Of a DNA stretch of 64,000 bases, positions 49,835-64,000 are shown in pieces (positions within the stretch are counted from its first letter, which is position 1; every line of letters starts with the position of its first letter). Source of the DNA: Monodelphis domestica (lineage: Eukaryota > Chordata > Mammalia > Didelphimorphia > Didelphidae); the NCBI RefSeq assembly GCF_027887165.1, contig NC_077228.1, positions 210,225,054-210,289,053 on the forward strand, given 5' to 3'. The position numbers and the translations under genes are program-made. Below the pieces are notes generated by a model. That model saw only the letters and a program-made list of their open reading frames with translations, had not been told where the DNA came from and did no database searches.

Positions 49835-50172
49835 TTGACCTAGAACTGATGCAGAGTGAAATAAGCAGAACCAGGATAACATTGTGCACAGTAACAAAAT
49901 TGTGGAATGCTCAACTGTGATAGCCTTAGCTATTCTTAGCAATATAATAATCCAGGACAAATCTGAGGGATTTATGACAAAGAATTCTATCCACCACCAG
50001 AGAAAGATCTATTGTAATCAAAATGCAGATGGAAGCATATGATTTTTTACTTGTTTATTTGGGTTTATGTTTTGAGGTTTTGGTTTCATAAGGTTATTCA
50101 CTTACAGAAATTAACAATATGGAAATATGTTTTATATGATAATACATGTATAACCCAGGAAAATAAATAAAA
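49835..50172 (+). mobile_element. L1 3' end
   Basis: gaactgatgcagagtgaaat, aagcagaaccaggataacat and cagagaaagatctattg match the L1 at 27715-27970; it ends in an A-rich tail (aaataaataaaataaaataa). Confidence 0.9.
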
Positions 50173-50189
50173 TAAAATAAAGAACCTTT

Positions 50190-52740
50190 TTCTTTAATCT
50201 CTTTGCAGCATATGCCTAGTAGTGATATTAGCAGGATCCAAGGGATATGCACAGTCTAGTGAATTTCTGGGTATAGTTGCAAATTGCCTTCTACTTTCAC
50301 ATTGCTGGACTAATTTACAGTTCTACCAACAATACATTAGTGTATTTATCTTTCCATATCCCCTCCAAAAATTATTTCACTATTATGTCATCTTTGTCAT
50401 TCCAATAGTTGTGAGGCAGAATCTCAGGGTTGTTTTAATCTTCATTTCTCTAATTATTGGTGATTTAGAATATCTTTTCATATGGTTGTTGATGGTTTGG
50501 ATTTCTTAATTTAAGAATTGCTTGTTCATATCCTTTCATATGAATTTACCTATTGTCTTTTTGGTTTTTGTCTTTATGTATTTGAATCAGTTCCTTACCT
50601 CTCCTGGATATCACATTGTTATCAGAAATATTTGCTGAAAAAATGTTTCCCTCTAGTTGTGTTTTCCTTCCAAATTTAACTGCATTAATATCTGTGCAAA
50701 AACTTTTAAATGTTATATAATCAAAATTGTCTATTTTATTTACTCTGAGTTTCTGTTTCTTATTTGTCCAAAAACTCTTCTCTGTCCACAGTTGTGAAAT
50801 TTATTTCCTTCTCTGTTCCTCTAATGTGTTTATGCTTTGACCTTTACAATCTAGGTCATGAATCTGTTTGAAGTTTATTATGTTATATGATGTGTTATGT
50901 TGATTTAATTAATCCTAACTTCTACTAGAATACTTTCTGGTTTTCCCAGCAATTTTCGTCAAGTAGTGAGTTCTAATTCCAGAAATTATGGTCCCAGAAT
51001 TTGTCAAACACTAGGGTGCTACGTTCATTTGTTTCTGGATTTTGTGTACCTAATATTTCCCATTGGTGATTTTTTTCTATTTTTAGGCCACTATCAAATA
51101 GTTTTGATGATTTCTGATTTGTAGTGTAGTTTGAGACGTGATGCCATTAGTTCCCCTTCCTACCATTTCCCCCATCATTTCCCTTTGAGATTTTTGACCT
51201 TTGTTTCTCTAGATGAATGTTATTACTTTTTCTAGCATTATAAAATAACCTTTTGTTACTTTGATACCAAATGAGTAAATTGATTTAGGTAGTTTTATCA
51301 TTTTTATTATATTGACCTGGCCCAACTATGTAAAGAATATATTGTAGTTGTATGGATGCTCCTTAATTTTTGGTCTCTAAAACATTTTATACATTTTGTA
51401 GTTATTTTGAGTGGAATTTCTTTCTAACTCTTCCTACTGGATTCTATTGGTAATATAAAGACTGGCGATTTATTTGGGTTTACTTTATCTCTTGCTACTT
51501 TGAAGTTGTTTAAATTAACTTTTAGTTTCTTTAAGGTCCTCTATGTACACTGTCGTGTTATCTAAAAAATTTTTTTGGTTTATTGTTATTCTTGCAATTT
51601 CTTTTTTCTTGTCTTCATGTTAACTGATGTTACTCAGTTGTGTTAGACTCTAAGTTACCTTTGTCCATGTAGTTTTCTTCACAAAGATACTGGAATGGTT
51701 TACTATTTCTTTTTCTATTTCATTTACAGATGAGGAGCTAAGGCAAAAAAAGGTTAAGTGACTTACCCATAGTCACACCACACAGCTAGTAAATATCTGA
51801 GTCTAAATTTGAACTCAGAACTTCCTGATTCCAGACCTGGTGCTTACCTGCACCAACTAGCTATCTCTCCCATTCTCTATCCTCTTTCCCCTAGTGCTAT
51901 AATTAGCATTTTTAGAATTAAATCAAACAATAGTGGTGATAAAAGAATTCTACTTTACCTTGATCTTAATGGGAAAATCTCTAGTGTTTTTCCATTATGG
52001 ATTATGCTAGCTTTTGGTTTTATATTGAAATAATTTGCCATGTTAAAGAAAGGTCTGTTTTTTTTTATAGTTTTTTTAGCAGAAATGAATTATTTTCTCA
52101 AAAGTTTTAAAAAATTATATTTATATGTTTGTGTTATTTTTATTATTTGTTATTATTGATCATGTTTATAATTTTCTGAGTATTAAACCAATCCAGCCTT
52201 CATGGTATAAATTCAACTTGGTCATTGTAGCTAATCTTTTTTATTATGTCACTGTTTTGTGTCTACAAATTATTAGAGATATTAGTTTATAGTTTTCTTT
52301 CTTTACTTTATCTCTTTCTTATTTAGATATCAAGACCATCTTTCTTTCAAAGAAGGAATTTGGTCCGTTTTCTTCCTGTTTTTTGCAATTAGTTTATATA
52401 ATTTCAGAAATTAATTGGGGTTTTTTGTTTGATAGAATTTACTTGTAAATCAGTCTTGCCCTGGTTGCTTTTTTTTTCTTTGAGAGATCCTTTACAAATT
52501 ATTCAATTTTCTTTTCTGGGATTGAATTATTTAGATTCTCTATTTCCTTTTCTCTTAATCTGTATGCTTTATAAATATTCACACATTTCATTTATGTTAT
52601 CATTTTTGTTGGCATAAAATTAGGCAAAATAAATTCAGTGCTTTCCTTTATTCCTTCTTTTGTTGTGAAATCTTTTTTTAAATATCAGCAATTTGAAAAT
52701 CTATCTTTTTAATGGGATTTAAAAAAATTAATTCTTCCAG
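50190..52740 (-). mobile_element. L1 ORF2 region, antisense, interrupted by a SINE-B
   Basis: Antisense L1 text in the right order: cagttctaccaacaatac, agttgtgaggcagaatctca, ttcatttctctaattattgg, ttttcccagcaatttt, then aaaccaatccagccttcatg near 52180. The order matches antisense L1 ORF2 from the endonuclease-distal end back towards the reverse transcriptase. It is full of stops. A reverse SINE-B (51622-51875) sits inside. Confidence 0.85.
51622..51875 (-). repeat. SINE-B inserted in the antisense L1
   Basis: From tgttactcagttgtgttaga to tgcaccaactagctat. Confidence 0.88.
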
Positions 52741-52749
52741 TTTACTCTC

Positions 52750-52948
52750 TTTTTTTTAAATGCTTACTTTCTGTCTTAGAATTGATAACTAAATATCGAT
52801 TTTAAGGCAGAAGAGATGTAAGGGCTAGGCAATTGGAATTAAGTGACTTGCCCAGGATCACATAGCTAGGAAGTGTCCCTGGTCAATTCTGAACCCAGGA
52901 CCTCCTATCTCCAGGCCTGACTGTCCACTGAGCCACCTAGCTGCCTGC
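52750..52948 (-). repeat. SINE-A at the left-hand L1's far end
   Basis: Reverse copy from tgcttactttctgtcttaga to gccacctagctgcctg. Confidence 0.9.
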
Positions 52949-54775
52949 GAATTTTAAAACTATTCCAACCTAATGAGACCATTCTTTAGAAGATCTGATT
53001 TAGCTATTTCCTGATCAATAACAATGGAGATACTTGGAATAACAGAATCAGGTCTTGGAAAACCCACATTCTCCACCCTACTCAATTTAACAAGATTTTG
53101 AAAGGTCTGCATCAAACTCAAGATTTAATTATCTGAGGAGATGGCCTTCAACAGACATGTGCAAAAAAAGGACAAATCTCTGGGCTGTCCCAAGTCAAGC
53201 TAAGTCCTCATTGGTACATATGAGATGCAGAAAAGTGATGTAAAAACGTCCATATAAGGCACATCATGGACTGACTCTCTCTATTTCCCTGGAGAGACAA
53301 CTCTGGCTGGCAGTGTGATAAGTGTTCCAACATCTTGGAATGTTGGTGGTGAGTTTGCCCTGGAGCTGATTTCAGGTTCAGGCATCTTAGCTAAGCCTTT
53401 TTGGAGGTCAAGCTGATTCTTTCCTCCTTCACACTCAAAACCTTACTTTCTAGATCTCCTATCTTCCTGCCCAGTACTAGCCCCTTCCTCTCTCCTTCTT
53501 CTTAAAATCTCTACTATATCAATTAAATCACCATAAAATTTGGCAGCTGAACTTGGGTATTTTATTATTTAGGATTTCCTTTGACAACCACTTAAATTTA
53601 GATTTTTTTTCAGTCTCAACCATAATTTCACCCTTTACATGCCCCTCAGCCTACTTTCTGGCTGAACTTTATGGTAGGGCCAACCTCTGTATACTTCTGG
53701 AGGGAATTTCTGGACTAGTTCCTATTGCTGTTTTCTTGGAGAATTGAATGTTTTATTGTTCCAGGTTCTGAAGGGCAGCAAAGACTTTCAGTACTCCCCA
53801 AATGGTCTGACTTAAGACAGGATCTGACCTGGGTTTGGGTCTGAACAACAGTTGACTGCTGCAAATCTCAATACTTATCAACCTTCTGGAAAATTCTGCT
53901 GGTTCATTGTGACAAGAACTATAAGCTTCTCTTTGGTGTAGGATTACTGCTGTGATTATTCCTCTGCAAACTTTAGATTGGGCTAGAATCTGGAGTCACT
54001 CTACTCCTGAGGTCTGAGCAGAGGTGTATTGGATCCAGTTCTTATCCTCTTTTGAGAGCCAGTGTTTAGATGTTCAGCATCAGCATTCAGAGTTCAGAAA
54101 CTGGCAAACATTAAGAACTGGCAAACATTAAAATCAGGACCTGGTCCATTGTTTTGTTGATTTTTAGACTTAAAAAATAAAAGACAGAGGAAATGTTAAT
54201 TCAGGTGGAATTTTAAACTATTTTGTGCATATATCCTCCCCCATCCCGGCCCCACCAAGAACCAGTAGTTAGACATTTACCAGCACATCCCTGGTTTTGA
54301 GTTCAATGAGCAGGATAAAGTCTGAAAACATTTTTCACCTTTAACCACACCCCTAGGCATAAGTCTTCCTATCAGCTTTGGATCTGTAACCTACAACTGC
54401 TTAGTGATCAAGGCTGCCAGCTGACCATTGTTCCTATACCCTACACTAGTTTAGGCCCTTCTATATTGGATTAGGATCTCTTCTTGCCTATCTGCACAGA
54501 TTCTTCCCATGCTGGAGAGCTTCTCATGTGCTCCTGGCTAGACCCAGTTCCTAGGTATCAGCAGATCTCTCTTTCTGTCCTAACTTGGGTGGGGAAAAAA
54601 ATGATTCACTTTGATTTTTTCTCATATTTCCCAATCATGACTCAATCTGATAAATTTTCTAGGTCTCTGGAAGAGTTAGAGTAAGTGGGGAGTTCACTAT
54701 ACTTACTGTTTTTCTACTATCTTGTTTCCACTGTCAAAAAATTATAGGACAGATTTGAAAGTTACATGTCAAGTT
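52949..54775. other. Intergenic, 1.8 kb unassigned
   Basis: No gene recognised. The text 53505-53640 (caattaaatcaccataaaat, then ggcagctgaacttgggta) resembles endings of some LTR elements, but no paired boundaries are found. Confidence 0.4.
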
Positions 54776-54782
54776 TATTTTT

Positions 54783-54952
54783 TTAAACCCTTACTTTCTG
54801 TCTTGGAATCAATATTGTGTATTGGTTCCAAGGCAGAAGAGTGGTAAAGGCTAGGATATAGGGGTTAAGTGACTTGCCCAGGGTCACACAGTTAGGAGGT
54901 ATCTGAGATCACACTTGCCTGGCTCAGTCTACTGAGCTACCTAGTTGCCTCC
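54783..54952 (-). repeat. SINE-A
   Basis: Reverse copy with a core deletion after tctgagatcacac. 54960-55380 is unassigned, A/T-rich. Confidence 0.9.
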
Positions 54953-55381
54953 TTTGAATTTTTTTTTAATATTTAAAAGAAAAGCAAGTTGTTAATAACA
55001 GATTCGGTTTCACATTAAATCTTTTCCCATTCTACAATATATTTGGAAATACTCATTTGATTTCTACTAAGTTCAGGATTTTTTTTTAACCTAGTTGTTT
55101 CTTTGAAAATGTTAGGATCTATCTATTTCAGTCACTGTACCTGTTTTTTCAACCTTGTAACCCACAGCAGCACAGTTAAAAGACATTCCTGAAATCAATA
55201 GTGCTTTATATGGCTCATTACTTGTAAATGAACACCAAGCTTCAAATGCCTGTGAAGCCATGGGAGTTTCTAAACTCAACACTCAATCACAATGTATGCC
55301 CAAAGTGCAGCAATGTTGATAAACAAAACACTTCAATGCACTTGAATGGTTTTTTTTTTACAGCAGCTGGTCTAAACTGAG

Positions 55382-55382
55382 C

Positions 55383-55419
<37 letters not shown>

Positions 55420-55420
55420 T
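55382..55420. repeat. (CA)n microsatellite
   Basis: About 19 CA units with one AA break. Confidence 0.97.
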
Positions 55421-55439
55421 CCTTTCTATAGTTCATAGG

Positions 55440-55622
55440 ATTGTAGATTTAGAGTTGAAAGGAATCTTAGAGGCCACTGAAAACAGCCTCCTAATTTTGC
55501 AGATGAGGAAACTGAGGAACAAAGAAGTTAAGTGACTTACTGAGAGTTACACAGGTTGTAAATGTCTGAAGTGGGATTTTAACCCAGGATTTCCTGATTC
55601 AAAGATCAGTGCTCTATCCACT
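55440..55622 (-). repeat. MIR-type SINE
   Basis: gcagatgaggaaactgagga core and agtgctctatccacttga end. Confidence 0.85.
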
Positions 55623-55629
55623 TGACTCT

Positions 55630-56620
55630 TTGATGCCTAGCCAATTCAATTCTACATCATTTTCTTCTCTTGAATCCCTTGCCAATAAATTCCTTAAATC
55701 TTTACTTTTAAACCCTATTGCTGTTCATCCCTTGCCAGACCTTAGTCTTGGATTAATTCCACCACTTGCCTTCTCCACTCCTCCTCATGTCTTGCTGAAT
55801 GGAGGTGGAGGAAGGAGACTACACATTAAGTTCATGTTACCCACATCAAGTAAGCCCTCGCTACAGTTAGGCTAACGTTCTCTTCTTCCTTCACTGATCC
55901 CCTATCTCTCTATCCCCACAGAAATGAATTGGAACATTCCCTTCTCTCCTCAAGCCTCCCACACTTTCCTCTCCTACTTCTCAGCCAATATCATTAAGCT
56001 TCATTTCTTACTTTATTGAGAAAACCAAAATCATTACATGTGAAGTTCCTCCTCTCCACTTCTCTTTATCCAAGAACCTCTTGACAGCTTCCTCCATTCT
56101 CTGTCCCTTTCCTGTAGTCTCTGACAATGAGGTGACTCTTCTTCTTTCCAAGGTCAACACTCTATTTTGGTGATTTCATCAGCTTCCTTAGGTTCAGTGG
56201 ATCCCAAGATCTAGTCCAGCCTCTCCTCTGAGCTTCAACCTTGGATTACCAATGGCCTTGTGCACATTTAAAACAGTATTTCAATAAAGGGAGTATTGTA
56301 ACAAAAAAAAAAATTAAATTAAATAAAAAAAGATAAAAATAAAAAAATAAAAGTAAATAAATAAATAAATAAAACAGTATTTTGAAAACAGAACTCATCA
56401 CTTTCCCCTTCCCCGGGCCCATTCCTCTTCCAAACTTCCCAATTTATGTGGAAAACACCACCATCCTTTCTCCCAAGTTTACAATCCTGTGCATTATCCT
56501 TGGTTCCTCATCCTCCTCTACCCCCTATAACCAAATAGTTGCCAAATCTTGCTATATCTACCTCTACAACATATCTCAAACCTGACTATTTCTCTTTATT
56601 CAAACACTTCCTTGGGCCTG
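55630..56620 (+). mobile_element. L2-type LINE (ORF2 3' part), with a small insertion
   Basis: Blocks: aacagaactcatcactttcc, caccaccatcctttctccca, atccttggttcctcatcctc, gctatatctacctctacaac. The left part (55630-56260) is more diverged. The element is broken at 56270-56382 by an A-rich insertion flanked by direct repeats. Confidence 0.75.
56270..56382 (+). mobile_element. Tiny 5'-truncated processed-transcript insertion with 12-bp target-site duplication
   Basis: AAAACAGTATTT occurs at 56270-56281 and 56371-56382. Between them (56282-56370) is CAATAAAGGGAGTATTGTAAC followed by about 68 nt of A-rich tail. An AATAAA signal 15 nt before a poly(A) run is the 3' end of an mRNA. The site TTT|AAAA fits the L1 endonuclease preference. 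Confidence 0.8.
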
Positions 56621-56624
56621 GACT

Positions 56625-57625
56625 TTTTTTTTTAAACTCTTACCTTCTGTCTTAGAATCAATATGATGTATTGGTTCCAAAGCAGAAGAATAGTAAGGGT
56701 AGGCAGTGGGAGTTAAGTGACTTGCCCAGGGTCACACAGCTGTTACAGACAAAAGAGTGGTTGCCTTAAACTATGACCACAAAAAAAAATGTGGTTTTAA
56801 ATCAAAACTAAGTGGTCGCCATGGGAAAATTCCCAAAATGTGAAATACCCAAGTCAGCTGGGTTTTATGGAGATTTTAATTAATATAAAATAAAGGAATT
56901 AAGAAAAAGGAGAGAAAATAAGAGAAATATAGTATGAAGGGCCTAGGCCAACATGGCCTAGGCCTAAGCCTTAAGAGAGAGACTAGTCAGTCTTTTATCA
57001 ACTCATCACAAGATTTGTCTCAAGCAAGCTCTAGTGTTCAGAGACACCCAGCTACTCCAACTAGTCTGAGCTCCAACTCAGCTACCAAAGCTGAATTACG
57101 TTTTTAGAGCCCTCCAGCTCCTTCCTTTTAAAGAAAATTTTCTCCTATGTCACCTCCCCTAAATTTCTACATCTACCAATCACAGTAGACGTTTTCCAAA
57201 GGACTGACCATTCTTAATTCACACCTGACTAGACTAAAACTTTTGAGTAATTCACACCTGAGTAGACTAATCTTGTCCTTTGCAAGTTGCCTGATTAATT
57301 TGACCTTCATAGGTACTTAGCACCCCCTTTGTATTAGATCTAAAAATAGACCTAGCTTAAGGGCTCTTGCTTTACTTTAAGTATGGGTGGGGGACTTTTC
57401 ATTGTTCAATCAGGAGTTTACAACTTTATCTTCCCCTAAAGTATGCCTAAGTATGGGTGGAGTAATGTTAGAGTTCCCACCTTCCTGACCAAAGTCCCTT
57501 CATTGTTTTAAAATGGGGAATGGTCCTAACCAAATGTTCTAAGGTAGAGTCTGAGGATTTTAAAGATTCACAAGTCTGAAAAATTTTAAGATTCACACAG
57601 CTAAAGTGTCTTTGGCCTGGATCAC
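56625..57625 (-). repeat. SINE-A split by an LTR
   Basis: Tail and core at 56625-56740 (ctcttaccttctgtcttaga to gggtcacacagc) resume after the LTR as cacagctaaagtgtctttgg (57596 on), then fade. Confidence 0.8.
56741..57595. mobile_element. Solo LTR of an endogenous retrovirus-like element, with 6-bp target-site duplication
   Basis: 855 bp starting TGTTACAGAC and ending AAGATTCA, flanked by CACAGC on both sides (56735-56740, 57596-57601). TG...CA ends and a 6-bp duplication are diagnostic for LTR integration, and six bases fit class II (ERVK-like) elements. No internal coding region is present, so this is a solo LTR left by LTR-LTR recombination. An internal 33-bp repeat (aattcacacctga(c/g)tagac at 57216 and 57249) is visible. 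Strand is undetermined. Confidence 0.85.
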
Positions 57626-57694
57626 AGCAACCGATTCCTACTAATTTGTCTCTCAGGCTCGTGTCTACTAATTCCAATTCATCTTCCGTCTTTC

Positions 57695-58030
57695 TGCCAA
57701 AATGATTGTCCTTAAGCACAGATCTTACCATGCCATTCCCCTATTCAATAAATTCTAGTGACTATCTATTTCCTTTTGAATAAAATTGAAATTCCTGATT
57801 CTAACTTTAATAGCTCTCCACAACCTGGCTTTAACCTACCTTTTTGGACTCACTGTATATTTTCCCTCCTCCCACACACTTCCATGCAATCAAATTAGCC
57901 ACCTGTTTGTTAGTCACACACAATACTCTATCTCCAGTCTCTGAGTCTTTGCATTGGCCAATCTTCCATTCTCAAAATGTACTTCTTCCTCTCCTTGGGC
58001 TCATAGAATCTTTCTTCCTTTAAGATTCTG
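57695..58030 (+). mobile_element. L2-type LINE piece
   Basis: agcacagatcttaccatgcc, ctctccacaacctggctttaa, ctctgagtctttgcattggc. Confidence 0.75.
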
Positions 58031-58034
58031 GATT

Positions 58035-58520
58035 CTTACTTCTGTCTCAGAATCAATATTAAGTATCAGCTCTAAGGCAGAAGAGCACTAAGGGTGAGGC
58101 ATTTGGAATTAAGTGACTTGCCTAGGGTCATATAGTCAGGGAGTATCTAAGGCCAGATTTGAATCCAGTACCTCCTGTCTCTTGGCCTGGTTCTCTATCC
58201 AACCTAGCTGCCCCTGAGTGTGATATATTTCTAAATCATGTATGGACGTGTGTATGCATTTGTGTCTAGATCTAACTCTCTTTTCACTGAACCACCTAGA
58301 TGACTATTTTTGTTATATTTTATGTTTTATGTTAAGTGGTTCAGTAGATAGAAAGACAGTTCTGGAGACAGAAGGTCTTGGGTTCAAATATGACCTCAGA
58401 TGCTTCCTAGCTGTGTGACCTGGACAAGTCACTTAATTCCAGTTATCTAACCCTTACTACCCTTCTGCCTTGGCACCAATACTTGATATCAATTCTATGA
58501 TAAAAAGGTCAAGGTTACTT
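58035..58520. repeat. SINE-A pair in opposite orientation
   Basis: Reverse copy 58035-58212 and forward copy 58330-58520, separated by about 115 bp of A/T-rich sequence. Confidence 0.85.
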
Positions 58521-58529
58521 AAAGAAAAA

Positions 58530-59539
58530 AAATACAGTTATAGAAGTTAAGGGTCATTGAATTGGAGGTGCCCATGCTGGGTGTGATGGTGTTGTTAAAG
58601 AATAATTATATAAGTGAACTGGTATAAAGGAGATCTTTAAACAGCAAGTCGGGAAAAAAGTGGGTTATTTATTGGATGAGAGGGATGATCAATGGACATT
58701 TATATCCATAAAGGTCAGGAGATCTAGAGAAACATTGTCCTCAGCATGTTTGGAAGATTTATTGGAACACATGGAAAAAATGCTGAGAAGAATGGGTTGC
58801 AGTCTGTATCACTGGAAGGAGTACTTGCATCCATCTCTAAAATCAGGGATCCAAAAAATGAAATAAAATAAAATCACAGATCCATGAACTATTAGTGTTG
58901 GATGGAGGGTGGGTAATAAGGGCGAAAGGAACAGAAAGGAGTCAAAAACAACTGTCGTTTCCAGCCTCAGAAAACCTGGATGCCTGGGATGATGGTGACG
59001 CCAATTAACAGACATTTTTAAGTCCAGAAGAGGAGCAGAAGAGAATGATTTTCATTCTTGCTGGGTTTGGGCTACAGGTGAAACATCTCGGTGAAGCTGC
59101 CCAATCAATGGATGGGTGGAAATGCAGACCCCATGCTCCAGGGAGGAGGTGGGCTTGAAGAGAGTACACTAAGTATTTAATTCTTGCCCTTATCCTCTGC
59201 TTGTAATGGCATGAAACTGAAGTTGCCCTGACTAGGATGGGAGCTCCCTAGGAATAGAGGACAAAAATGTAGACTGAGTCATGGAATAAAAGGGCTGAAG
59301 CTCAAGTTGGCAGAACCTTGAAAGGAGGACCGCTGGACTGCTGGCAGAAAGGGACTCGCAGAGAAGTGGACATTGGTCCAGTAGTCCATAACCCAGGGAG
59401 TTTCTCTGAGGTCTTCTGCTTCTTCTTTTTTTTTTCTCCCCAGTGCTTTGTATAACGCCTGGCATACAGTAAGTGTCGGCTGATTGAAATTCCCGGATCT
59501 ATGGCACTGGCAAGCAGGAGAGTAGTTTTCACTTCCAGT
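58530..59539. other. Intergenic, no gene recognised
   Basis: Old repeat-like phrases only (gtgtgatggtgttgttaaag; gcctggcatacagtaagtgt near 59457). No coding support. Confidence 0.45.
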
Positions 59540-59936
59540 AACACCAATTTTTCCCTACTCTCCCCTTCGCTCCCTCATTGGTCCAATCAGCCCCACCCTT
59601 TCCCCTCATTGGTTTGCCTCCTCGCTTTTCCTACCGCCCACTCTTTTCCCGTAATTGATCTTATTTAGCTCTTGCCTGCCCGCCCCACCTTACACCTATC
59701 CTTTCCCCTCATTGGTCGGTTTGCCCCCCATTTTTTTCTTAGGGACCTCCCCTAATTCATCGCCTACTTCCCTCCTGGAGTCCCGCCCCTCCCTTTCATT
59801 GGTCTGTCTCTTCCTCGCCTAGCGCCACTCAGCAGCGCCTCCTCTTCCTTGGGTCCAGCCCTTTCGGTCCCTTCTCAACTCTGGTTGTGTAAGATTGCGT
59901 CGTCACGGTAACTGCCTGCCCCACAGAGGTCTAGCT
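59540..59936 (+). promoter_or_regulatory. PRR29: PRR29 promoter with multiple CCAAT boxes
   Basis: CCAAT at 59544 and 59583; the reverse form ATTGG at 59577, 59608, 59711 and 59798. Four of these sit in a repeated context (c)ctttcccctcattggt. GC-box-like cccgcccc occurs near 59681 and 59781. No TATA box. A half-conserved RFX-type X-box GTCGTCACGGTAAC is at 59899-59912, 25 bp before the ATG. CCAAT boxes of this type bind NF-Y. The start site is not determined. Confidence 0.6.
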
Positions 59937-63477
<3,541 letters not shown>

Positions 63478-64000
63478 CACCACCCCCAGTGGACCGGCTT
63501 CTCTATATGGTAGGAGAGTCTCATATTCTACAACTTCCCATCTTGGGCAGCTACAGACAAGGCAACCTGTGAAGCCAAGAGACCCACCTTCCACTTTTCT
63601 TTTTCTCCTAGCTGCACACCTCCTGCATGTCTCCCTGCTCCCTCATGCTCCCTGCAGTCCTTCAACTTCTCAGTCCTAAACTGTATCCCAAAATGACTTA
63701 CTAGATGAGGGCCAGTGCCAAGAGTAATCCTGGTCTAAATCCAGTGTTTCAGGGAGGTAGGACAGAAATAAAAAGCCAGGGAATAAACAGTAGGGTTCCC
63801 TTCTCTTCTCCCTCTATTTCTCTATCTGCCAACTATCACAACTCCCATCTGCGCCCACCTTCTCCAACCCTGTTTACCTGGGCAGTAGTAGACCTTCCAC
63901 TTCTCAACCCAGGCACTGAGTCTACCTTCAGAACCTGTACATTTCTCCTTTTCCACTGTCATATTTAGCCGTTGAAGGGATTTTAGAGACCATTTAATCT
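63478..64000 (+). other. PRR29: PRR29 3' UTR and flank
   Basis: Two AATAAA hexamers, at 63767-63772 and 63782-63787, are the first candidate polyadenylation signals after the stop. No other gene is seen before the window ends; the last bases look like the start of a MIR-type repeat (gaagggattttagagaccat). Confidence 0.5.

Noticed and set aside
53505..53640. LTR-like ending text
   Set aside because: No TG/CA pair with flanking duplication could be found, unlike 56741-57595.
63800..64000. ICAM2 exon on the minus strand, expected from human synteny
   Set aside because: No immunoglobulin-domain coding sequence is visible before the window ends.

Overview
The window is vertebrate nuclear DNA, almost certainly marsupial. 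The evidence is split genes with canonical splice sites and interspersed repeats of marsupial type. A didelphid such as an opossum is my best guess from memory of its repeats, but the species is not proven. About 5% or less of the window is coding. Two genes are recognisable and they point away from each other: SCN4A (minus strand, left end) and PRR29 (plus strand, right end). This is the same arrangement as on human 17q23.3, so I read the window as a conserved syntenic block.

Left part (1-15383): the first 11 coding exons of SCN4A, the skeletal-muscle sodium channel Nav1.4. They cover the N-terminus, all of homologous domain I and the start of the I-II linker (518 codons plus one base). The rest of the gene lies beyond position 1. 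All splice phases join without a break. Intron 2 is a U12-type AT-AC intron. The introns hold SINEs, an L1 piece, an AT-rich tandem repeat and a 0.5 kb polypyrimidine tract.

Middle (15384-59540): about 44 kb with no protein gene that I can recognise. It is filled with SINEs, L1, L2 and CR1-type LINE pieces, one solo LTR, a very short processed-transcript insertion, and an unusual density of long tetranucleotide and polypyrimidine arrays. A few non-repetitive stretches (30580-30870, 41740-42640, 48950-49220) could be regulatory.

Right part (59540-64000): a promoter with several CCAAT boxes and the complete six-exon PRR29 gene (183 codons plus stop), then its 3' flank. The two genes are not known to share a pathway.

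Repeat names used below. SINE-A: tRNA-derived head (gctcagtggattgagagcc), conserved core, and a tail read on its own strand as tattgattctaagacagaag then gtaagggttt. SINE-B: a similar head and core, but a tail like that of RTE/BovB LINEs (agagtcagacatgactgaa). MIR-type: the same core with a tail resembling gtaaagtgctttgcaaacct. Strand '-' means the copy reads on the complement. Repeat borders are estimated by eye, usually to within about 10 bases. Family assignments rest on remembered consensus features, not on a database search.
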